From NCBI GenBank assembly GCA_000482145.1, contig AUXH01000053.1, positions 1-53,408 on the forward strand: a stretch of 53,408 nt of DNA, given 5' to 3'. The notes beneath the pieces were generated by a model that searched no databases, had not been told where the DNA came from, and was given only the letters and a program-made list of their open reading frames with translations. Positions 8,307 to 15,224 of the stretch are shown one piece after another. Position 1 is the first letter of the stretch, and each line of letters starts with the position of its first letter. Origin of the DNA: Strigomonas culicis (Eukaryota > Euglenozoa > Kinetoplastea > Trypanosomatida > Trypanosomatidae). A program made the position numbers and the translations under genes.

Positions 8307-9512
8307 TCATGTACGCGTGAGCAGTGTTGCAACAGACCCATCCCTCATTATTTTTTGGATGGCAAAGTGGACATCGCGGATAGTGATAGTGATGCGCCCC
8401 ACGGAAGGCGGGAAGTACGTGGGACTGCCGCCGCCGCCGCCTTCCGTGGCCGCGCTCGCACGCTTCTCCCCCTTCCCGCCGGCGGAGCCCCACTCGTCCC
8501 TCTTCTCCGCTCTCTGCTCCATTCCTAAACGACGAGCAAAGTGCTGCCGCAGCACCGTCCACTCATTCTCGGGCGGCGCCTCCGTGTCTTCCTCCGCCTT
8601 TTCGGTTTCCTCGCTGAGAGAGGAGGAGGGCAGCTGCTTGCCGGCGAGGAAGCACCACGTGCTGCAGAGCGCGCGGTAGGCGGCGCGCACATCACCCAAT
8701 GGCCGCACCGTCTCCGTCTCCGGCCCGAAGGAGGGCAGGTCGATGAAAACGGGGGACACCTCCGTGCTGCTCTTGCCGCCGTCACCGCCCGGGTTCCTCT
8801 CCCGCTTTTTGTCCGCCTGGCTCGGGCCCTGGCCTTGGCTGGGCCGGCCCGTGCCGCCCAGCTGCAGCGACAGCTTCGTCCTCCGCGCCGCTTCCTTCTG
8901 CCGCTTGGCGGCCTGGTCCTCGAGGCCTTGCGCCAGCTGCAGCCGGTACACCGCCGCCTTGCCTGCCTCCGAGAGGAGGCGCACGCAGAGCGAGGAGAGG
9001 AAGGTGGCCTTGGCTGCCGCCTGCCGCGACTGCGCCTCCGCGCTGGGGGCGGGGGCGGTGGGCGGGGCAGCGCGCTCGAACTCGGTGAGGAGGTAATCTG
9101 CGAAGCGCCGCACGACCCCGAGGATGTGTTCCTGCGCCGCCGCTGCCGCCGCCTGCTGCTCGGCGGGGCTCAGGTACCGCTGTGCCACACCGTCCAGCAA
9201 CCGCTTCTTCAGCGGTGGCGCGGCGGCGGTTTCGTCGCCGGGCACGGCGCAGAAAAAGGCCGGTGGCCGCTCGTACAGACGGTCGCGTTCCTCCGGCGTC
9301 CGCAGCGCGGAGAGAGGGAACCGTTCTGGCGCCCGCAACGCCTCTGGCATCTCACTCAAGACCCGGTACGGGTGCGCGCGGCAGTAGGCCTCCACGTACT
9401 GGATGTTGTCCACGACCGTCGCGTTCGTCTCGGGGCTCTGCAGAAACGCGTCTCGCTCCTCCGTTGTTTTGGCGAGCCACCATTGGATAAAATTGGCCGG
9501 TGGCGTGGTCAT
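8307..9512 (-). CDS. Hypothetical protein, Ala/Glu/Arg-rich, 401 residues
   Basis: The start ATG at 9512 is the first in-frame ATG after a pyrimidine tract (about 9581-9633). Residues 1-100 look folded and helical (FIQWWLAKTTEERDAFLQ, NIQYVEAYCRAHPYRVL). The middle is charged and low complexity, with likely coiled coil around 120-215 (EQQAAAAAAQEHILGVVRRFADYLLTEFERA and similar). The C-terminus ends in a compact strand-helix segment (GRITITIRDVHFAIQKIM). That last segment weakly resembles the end of a histone fold as seen in TAF4-type proteins, but the resemblance is too short to use as a call. No catalytic motif is visible. A three-codon upstream ORF lies just before the start (9516-9527). 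Confidence 0.7.
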   Translation of the reverse strand: MTTPPANFIQWWLAKTTEERDAFLQSPETNATVVDNIQYVEAYCRAHPYRVLSEMPEALRAPERFPLSALRTPEERDRLYERPPAFFCAVPGDETAAAPPLKKRLLDGVAQRYLSPAEQQAAAAAAQEHILGVVRRFADYLLTEFERAAPPTAPAPSAEAQSRQAAAKATFLSSLCVRLLSEAGKAAVYRLQLAQGLEDQAAKRQKEAARRTKLSLQLGGTGRPSQGQGPSQADKKRERNPGGDGGKSSTEVSPVFIDLPSFGPETETVRPLGDVRAAYRALCSTWCFLAGKQLPSSSLSEETEKAEEDTEAPPENEWTVLRQHFARRLGMEQRAEKRDEWGSAGGKGEKRASAATEGGGGGSPTYFPPSVGRITITIRDVHFAIQKIMRDGSVATLLTRT

Positions 9513-9515
9513 CGC

Positions 9516-9527
9516 TCACGTGCACAT
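9516..9527 (-). other. Possible three-codon upstream ORF
   Basis: On the - strand the sequence ATG TGC ACG TGA precedes the main ATG (9512) by 3 nt. Every AG that follows the pyrimidine tract at 9581-9633 lies upstream of this ATG, so a mature mRNA spliced there would carry it as its first AUG. It could lower translation of the 401-residue protein; this is inference from position only. Confidence 0.35.
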
Positions 9528-9933
9528 GCAAAGACCTTACAGAACGCAGTGGCTCTAGTTGTGTTGTCTGCGTATCTTCGATGAAGAAAAAGTGAAGAAA
9601 GAGAAAAAGAAGAAGAGAGAATAAACATAAAAAGAAGTGTGGTTGGTGAGTGTTAGAGAGCACAAGCTACGTGACAGCGTATATGACACGAATAATAACA
9701 AACGATCCCGCCCATAGGTCTCATTGAGCCCTTCTGTTTCTGATTTCATTTTCCTTATCTTTTTTTTTTAGGTTTATAAATCTTTACGTAGAGGTAGTTC
9801 GTGCTCCAGTAACGGTTGGTCCTCTCCGGCTCACACATTCTCGCACATGTGAAAACAGACAAACATAAAAAGAAATATATATATATATCATTTTCACCTG
9901 TGTTTTTCTATATGTATTAAAAATAAAAATGTG

Positions 9934-10392
9934 TTAAACCAGAACACCGCTCGCCGCACCACCCTTGCCATCACTCGCCTTGGCGGGAGCCGCCGCGCCG
10001 CCGCCCTGCTGCTGCGCCCCCATTGTCCGCAGGCCGTTCGTCGCCACGAAGGTCTCAATCTGCTCCTCCTTCTTCTTCAGCATGTTGTTCAGCTCGTCCA
10101 GCATGGCGCGGATGTTCTTCGTGTTGTCCTGCAGCTCCGGCAGCACCTCCCCGACCGTGCGCTCTATCAGCGCGCCGCCGACAAGTCGGTGGCAGCTGCG
10201 GCTGCTATCGAGCTTGGAGAGCTCGTCCACGACGAGCTGGTGCTCGTGCACCTCGCCCTCCATCTCGGTGATGCGCGAGAGCAGCATGTTCTGCTCCTGG
10301 CGCAGACGGTTGTAGTGCTCTACGACTTGCTCCCGGCTAAGCTCTTGCTTGGGCGCTGGCTGCTCGGTCGTCGTCGTCACTGGGGCGGACAT
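9934..10392 (-). CDS. PFDN2: Prefoldin subunit 2
   Basis: A 152-residue beta-class prefoldin subunit. Prefoldin is a cytosolic hexamer (two alpha, four beta subunits) that captures nascent actin and tubulin and passes them to the TRiC/CCT chaperonin. The family signature is clear: LRQEQNMLLSRITEMEGEVHEH (helix 1, about 31-52) and the beta-hairpin block SCHRLVGGALIERTVGEVLPEL (about 66-87), followed by the second coiled-coil helix (NIRAMLDELNNMLKKKEEQIE, about 92-112). The C-terminal 35 residues are Gly/Ala-rich. Length fits the family (about 110-155). The start ATG is preceded by an acceptor AG at 10461-10462 and a pyrimidine tract, and the 68-nt leader includes an (AC)n run. Confidence 0.92.
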   Translation of the reverse strand: MSAPVTTTTEQPAPKQELSREQVVEHYNRLRQEQNMLLSRITEMEGEVHEHQLVVDELSKLDSSRSCHRLVGGALIERTVGEVLPELQDNTKNIRAMLDELNNMLKKKEEQIETFVATNGLRTMGAQQQGGGAAAPAKASDGKGGAASGVLV

Positions 10393-10460
10393 GGTGCTTC
10401 GCGGTTATGTGTGTGTGTGTGTGTGTGTGTGTAGTTTTTTCTTATTATTATAGTAATTTC

Positions 10461-10515
10461 CTATGCAAGAAAAAACAACACGGAACAAGAACAAGAGAGA
10501 AAGGAATACAAGAAG
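10461..10515 (-). promoter_or_regulatory. Putative trans-splicing signal for prefoldin 2
   Basis: On the - strand a T/C-rich stretch (about 10466-10515) is followed by AG at 10461-10462. The first ATG downstream is the prefoldin start at 10392. The leader between them contains an (AC)n microsatellite at about 10407-10432. Confidence 0.5.
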
Positions 10516-10716
10516 ATTGAACGAAAGATACAATCATGGGTTGTTGCCAGCAGGCATCCCTGGAATTGCAGCGCGGATGGGGCGTCGAGAGAGAGAAAAA
10601 AAAAGAGGCCAAATCTGTATACTTGGAGGGGTTGCATTCTTTTTATTGTTTTGTATAGTACACAATGATGTAGAGGAAGAACAAGACATGCACTTCCATT
10701 ATTACGATAATTTGAG

Positions 10717-11889
10717 TTATTTGATGCGCCGCTTAACAGCCCCCTCGAGGCGATCCGTACGTTTTTCGTTGGCCAACATCTTTTCGTTGGCCAAGTCCAA
10801 CAGATGCCACAGGTACAGCCGATTGGGGTTTGTCACCGATGCTGCCTCGCCGCTGGCTCGCGCCATGTAGTTGCAGCCACTCATGACGAGCGGCACTTCC
10901 ATCCCGAGACCGGTCGTACAGCGTATGCCGCACATGATCTTCTTCCCCGGCGGCGTGACGCCGCTGTTGCGGTAGCCGCCCTCCGTCGCCGCCGCCGTCA
11001 GCAGCTCCTTCGCAGCGGCCATCGTGCGGCACTCGACGTGCATCACGAACGGCTCCATTTTGAGACACACGGTGCCGCGCGCGGGCGGCTGGAAGCGCGG
11101 GTGCTCCGCCGCGGCGCCGGCGTCCGCGAGCGGCCCCTCCACCTCCCCGGTGAAGGCCCCGACGCGCACCACACCGCTGTCCGCCGTGTGCTGGGCGAGT
11201 GCCCCCTCCCGCTCCACCGCTGCCTGCCGCGCGCGCCAGCGCGAGACCTGCGCGTCGTCGAGGGCGGCCTCCTCCGGCGTGCGTGCCGGTCCGCTGAGGG
11301 CGAGGACGATCGACTGCATCTCCGCGCCGGTGAGCGCGCCGTGCTTCACGAACAGCCACCCGAGAGCCTCCTGCGCCCCGCGCTTCATCCCGCGGCCCCG
11401 CGTCGACGTGGACGTGATGCTGTCGTTGCCGGGCGCGGCCGCCGCCGCGCCGCGGTGCAGCTCCTCCCCCTCCCCCTCTTCCGTCTCGCTGATGCTGTGG
11501 AAGAGCGCAATGCGGCCGCTGCAGCTGCTTGTCGTAATGTAGTCCGCGCTGCCGTTGAGGACGTCCATCACGGGGAGGCACTTCTGGTCGACGGACCCCT
11601 TCGGCGAGAGATCGCATGCGTTCTGCTGCAAGTTGCCTAAAATGTGCTTTTTGTGCTCGGCGAACTCCTTATCGCGCTGTTTTTGGCGGTTGGGGTCGTC
11701 ATAGAGCTCCTTTTTAGCCTTTCCGGTAGCGTCGTCGCTGCCGTCTGGGTTCAGTTTTTTCTTTTTTTTGCGCGGCAGCTTTGTTTTCTTCTGCCCCTCC
11801 TTGACGGGAGCCACATCGGCACTTCGATGAGGGCCACCCGCCGACGCTTCGGGTGCGGTCAGATCCGCAACGTCATCGATCGTTGACAT
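10717..11889 (-). CDS. TYW3: tRNA wybutosine-synthesizing protein 3 (TYW3) homologue
   Basis: A 390-residue TYW3 homologue. TYW3 is the SAM-dependent N4-methylase step in making wybutosine at position 37 of tRNA-Phe. The first half of the domain shows DLSPKGSVDQ (93-102) and YITTSSCSGRIALF (117-130), the family's hallmark SPKGS-D and TTSSCSGR motifs. The second half shows LKMEPFVMHVEC (276-287), GYRNSGV (305-311) and the KIMCGIRCT block (317-325). Between them is an insertion of about 70 charged/Ala-rich residues (200-270), longer than in typical TYW3. The N-terminal 70 residues are a basic extension with a run of six Lys/Arg (nuclear-signal-like; inference). The frame extends upstream to 11973, but ATG 11889 follows the acceptor AG at 11914-11915, so it is the start used. 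Confidence 0.92.
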   Translation of the reverse strand: MSTIDDVADLTAPEASAGGPHRSADVAPVKEGQKKTKLPRKKKKKLNPDGSDDATGKAKKELYDDPNRQKQRDKEFAEHKKHILGNLQQNACDLSPKGSVDQKCLPVMDVLNGSADYITTSSCSGRIALFHSISETEEGEGEELHRGAAAAAPGNDSITSTSTRGRGMKRGAQEALGWLFVKHGALTGAEMQSIVLALSGPARTPEEAALDDAQVSRWRARQAAVEREGALAQHTADSGVVRVGAFTGEVEGPLADAGAAAEHPRFQPPARGTVCLKMEPFVMHVECRTMAAAKELLTAAATEGGYRNSGVTPPGKKIMCGIRCTTGLGMEVPLVMSGCNYMARASGEAASVTNPNRLYLWHLLDLANEKMLANEKRTDRLEGAVKRRIK

Positions 11890-12489
11890 TAAGTGGATTG
11901 TACGGCTTCTAATCTGCGAGAGTAGAGTGAGAAAACCAAGAGAAAAAAGAGGAGAATATACATATGTTTGCATGCGTTAACAACCGCCTGAAGTGATGAG
12001 TAATGCATCCATCTATAGACAGTTCTTTAATCTTATTCCTTCGAACATATATATATATTGTAAAACATACAACTAGTGTGTGTGTGTGTGTGTTGTAGAG
12101 CACGAATACTGTTTCTCTCTCTTTTTTTTTTCTATCCTTACAGTTATTATTGGTACCCAGTGCCCGCATATACAAATACACACACACACACACAAACAAG
12201 AATCTTTTTTACTCATTTTCATTTTTTTTTTGATTATTGCTTCATAGTACAAAGTGAAGAAATACAAACAAACAAACTAAAAAGAAAAGATGGAGTGTTG
12301 CTAAGTGAAAAAAAGAAAAGAGTAGCAAACCCCATTTGTTCAGAGAAAAACAAAAAACAAATGAAATATAAAAGAGAAGAAATATATAGAAAAAAAAAGA
12401 CGAACAAAGCAAAAAAGAAAAACAAAAAGCAAATGAACGCACAAATAGAGATCATACATATTTGTAGTTTTTGGTTGAAAACGTGTTCG
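11890..12489. other. AT-rich intergenic spacer with microsatellites
   Basis: No gene is seen in these 600 nt. On the - strand a pyrimidine tract (about 11919-11957) and AG at 11914-11915 serve the TYW3 gene, giving a 24-nt leader. (TG)n at about 12075-12093 and (CA)n at about 12177-12195 flank a T-rich stretch. The A-rich right half (12240-12470) is the probable 3'UTR of HAP2. Confidence 0.65.
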
Positions 12490-14847
12490 CTAGTAGGGAT
12501 ACCCTCTAGACATGCGCAGGCTCCGCTGCGGCGATGGTGGCATGCGCATGGATGCATGAGGTGACGCGCCATAGGGCTGATGGCCCCATTCCATTCCCGT
12601 GCGGTCCATCACGATAGACAGCGGTGGCGACGGCGAGCGACTGGCGGAGACCTGGTAGTCGTTGACGCCGTAGCGACGATCGTAGTACTGGTTGTAGTTC
12701 CCTCGCGCTTGCGGCAGGAGCTGCTGCTGCTCCGGCCACCGCGGGGGGCTGTCCACGCTGTCGCTGGTGGGATCCGTGTAGTACGTGATGGCCGGCGGCG
12801 GCGGCGGCGCGGCCGCCATGGAGTGCTGCATCTGCAGCTGCCGTATCGAGGCCATGAGTGAGTACACCAGTTCGTTGCCCCCCTCCTTGTCCTCATCCGC
12901 GCCGGTGTTCTGCTTCCTGCGGCGCGCTGGGGTGCCGTGGTCGGAGCTGCTGCTTCGGCGCCGGTGGCTCTTGCCACCGCCGCCGCCGCCACTGCAGCAG
13001 CAGCAGAGGAGCTTGCGGAAGCGGATGAGGAGGACGAGGAGGATGATGCCGCCGAGGACAAAGGCAACGTTGGCCACAATCATCTTGATGCACCAGTTGC
13101 TGAAGGCGCACGAGAAGTTGAGGAAGTTGCACCGGGAGCAGCCGGAGGTGCTGGAGCTCGAGACGCTGGTGGCCGTGTTGTCCGACCCCCCGCCCTGCGT
13201 GCCGTTCGTGTACACCACCGCGGAGACCTCAAACGTCACGTTGTACGTGTCCACGACAGACTCCTGGGAATCGCGCAGGGTCACCGTACACGTGGCCTCG
13301 CCGTTCTGGTTGATGTCTTGCGCGAACACGTTGAACTGGAACTGCTGCGTGGCGCGCGCCGCGATCGAGGCCACCTGGGCCGTGATGGGGAAGATGGTGT
13401 CCGTGCACTGCACGCCGACGGTGAAGCGCGAGACAATGCTGCCCGTGCTCTGCACCGTCACGTAGAGAATGCCATCCGTCGTGCTTGCGGCGAGCACATC
13501 CTTGTTGAGGTACGCCGACACGATCTTGCCCGAGGCGACGGAGACAATGTACTGCAGGTCGTCCGCGCTGAGCGTGAGCGTGATCATCGTCGCGGCGGGG
13601 CTCGTGATGGTGTAGGCGATGTAGGGCGACACAGCGCCGGTTGTGTTGCTCGTGAAGCGCTTGAGGGCGAAGTCGCCGAGGGAGGTGGCCATGTAGGAGC
13701 CGCGGCCGCCGTTCGCGATGGAGGTCTGGTCGGTGGTGCGGTAGTCCTCCAGCTGCGAGTTGAGGCAGCTGCCGGGGTCGAGGTAGCACGCGTTGCCCTG
13801 CGACGCGAAGGCCTCGTAGGAGACGCCGATCTTGTCGCAGTCGCGGCCGTCGAGCGTGACAAGGCTCGTGCTGATGATCATCCACTCGGAGACGCCCGCC
13901 TTCACCCGCGCGTCATTCGTGGGCAGCACGGGCACGAAGAGCATTTTCGTCGTCAGGTCGAGCGCCTGCTCCGTCGGATTGAAGTCTCCGATCAGCCGCG
14001 CGAGGATGCCGTAGGTGGTCGAGCTGTCGCCCACCTGGTCCGGGCTCAGCGACAGCACCGCCTTCTGCTGCACCACGGACGAGCCGCTGCTGGTGACGTT
14101 CGAAGAGACGGTGATGTTGATCGTGTACCAGGTGCTGTAGGTGCCGATGGTGTACCCCGCGTACCAGCGGGTGCCGAAGCGCAGGCACGCCGCGGATGTG
14201 TAGGCGCTGAGGATGTTGCACTGGTTCGCGCGGGAAGAGGCCTTGCAGAGCCCCAGCGAGGCGCACACACTGCAGTCGCAGCAGAAGCCCTGGGAGTAGG
14301 GGATGAGCGTGGAGCCGTTGTAGGCCACGCCGCAGGTCGCCTTGCTGGCGGAGAGCTCCGCGTTGCACCGGTTGAGCAGTGTACCGGAGATGTCCTCCTC
14401 GTACGGCTTCGCGTTGTAGTTCTGCCTGTAGTAGACGGGGTAGCGGTAGAGCACCGTGCTGCGGCTCAGCGTCAGCACCACCGGTTCGAACTCGACCGTG
14501 CTGCCGCTCTGCGTGGTGTCGGTCGCCGTGTTCACGTAGGCGATCTCCTCCGTGCCAGCTGCCTGGCCGCCGTCCACCGTGAGCGTGACAATCATCTTCT
14601 TGGAGCAGGCAATGGGCTCGTCGCCGGTGTTTGTGCAGCGTTGAATGCTGGAGGAGGCGATGAGCGAGGCCTCACCGACGGGAATGAAAGACAGAAGAAA
14701 ACAAATCGCAAGCAGGGAGACTGCTTTGCGCACAAGAAAACGAGAGGAGAAATAATAACCAGCTGAGGGATAACAACCGTGAGATAGACAACCGTGTTCC
14801 CCTTCAGCAAAAAAAGCGCATGACGATTTGGCATGCATCATTATCAT
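12490..14847 (-). CDS. HAP2: HAP2/GCS1 gamete-fusion protein
   Basis: A 785-residue HAP2/GCS1, the class II membrane fusogen that merges gamete membranes in many eukaryotes. The N-terminus has a hydrophobic signal peptide (about residues 38-60, after a long leader). The Cys-rich ectodomain begins CTNTGDEPIACSKKMIV and includes the paired-Cys block GFCCDCSVC. The family's core signature is at about 330-365: CDKIGVSYEAFASQG, then C-x5-GSCLNSQLEDY. One transmembrane helix follows at about 588-610 (IVANVAFVLGGIILLVLLI). The cytosolic tail starts with FRKLLCCCC, likely palmitoylated, and is basic, Ser-rich and Gln/Pro-rich. The frame extends to a TTG at 14871; ATG 14847 is the first ATG after the acceptor AG at 14959-14960. 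No break is seen, so the gene looks functional. Confidence 0.93.
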   Translation of the reverse strand: MIMMHAKSSCAFFAEGEHGCLSHGCYPSAGYYFSSRFLVRKAVSLLAICFLLSFIPVGEASLIASSSIQRCTNTGDEPIACSKKMIVTLTVDGGQAAGTEEIAYVNTATDTTQSGSTVEFEPVVLTLSRSTVLYRYPVYYRQNYNAKPYEEDISGTLLNRCNAELSASKATCGVAYNGSTLIPYSQGFCCDCSVCASLGLCKASSRANQCNILSAYTSAACLRFGTRWYAGYTIGTYSTWYTINITVSSNVTSSGSSVVQQKAVLSLSPDQVGDSSTTYGILARLIGDFNPTEQALDLTTKMLFVPVLPTNDARVKAGVSEWMIISTSLVTLDGRDCDKIGVSYEAFASQGNACYLDPGSCLNSQLEDYRTTDQTSIANGGRGSYMATSLGDFALKRFTSNTTGAVSPYIAYTITSPAATMITLTLSADDLQYIVSVASGKIVSAYLNKDVLAASTTDGILYVTVQSTGSIVSRFTVGVQCTDTIFPITAQVASIAARATQQFQFNVFAQDINQNGEATCTVTLRDSQESVVDTYNVTFEVSAVVYTNGTQGGGSDNTATSVSSSSTSGCSRCNFLNFSCAFSNWCIKMIVANVAFVLGGIILLVLLIRFRKLLCCCCSGGGGGGKSHRRRSSSSDHGTPARRRKQNTGADEDKEGGNELVYSLMASIRQLQMQHSMAAAPPPPPAITYYTDPTSDSVDSPPRWPEQQQLLPQARGNYNQYYDRRYGVNDYQVSASRSPSPPLSIVMDRTGMEWGHQPYGASPHASMRMPPSPQRSLRMSRGYPY

Positions 14848-15224
14848 CTTGTTTCCAAGAGAAATAAACAATATCCGTTTTTTTTTTTTTGTGTATGCTT
14901 AATACGTGTAATGTTGCTTCAAGAATACGAGAAGTAAAAATACAAAAATGTCAGACGACTGGGAATGAGAAAACAAGAATCTCTACCGTAAATGAAAAGG
15001 AAGAAAAACATAAGGAGAGCGACAAGGGGAGAGAAGAAAGTGGGAGAGCAGTCTGTCGACAGGAAGAAACACGAAACGACAACGCGTATTCACCTAATGG
15101 TTCAGAGAAGAAGTATCAATGTTGTACACTTTTTTCGTTTATTATTTGTAAATAATGGCACTACTTTACACTTGCAAGTTCATAAACAAATAGACAATAG
15201 AACGCAAATATCATAAGAAGCAAA
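14848..15224. other. Spacer carrying the HAP2 trans-splicing signal
   Basis: No gene is seen. On the - strand a long C/T-rich tract (about 14965-15060) ends in CCCAG at 14959-14963, giving a 111-nt leader without an upstream ATG. The right part is the AT-rich 3'UTR of the kinase gene. Confidence 0.6.

Noticed and set aside
9483..10392. Intron or cis-splicing between small genes
   Set aside because: Each gene is open from ATG to stop; no GT-AG structure is needed to recover any motif.
12937..14766. 609-codon open frame on the + strand across the HAP2 gene
   Set aside because: It is the antisense shadow of a GC-rich gene; the opposite strand encodes a clear HAP2 and this frame is Arg/Gly/Ala/His-rich without motifs.
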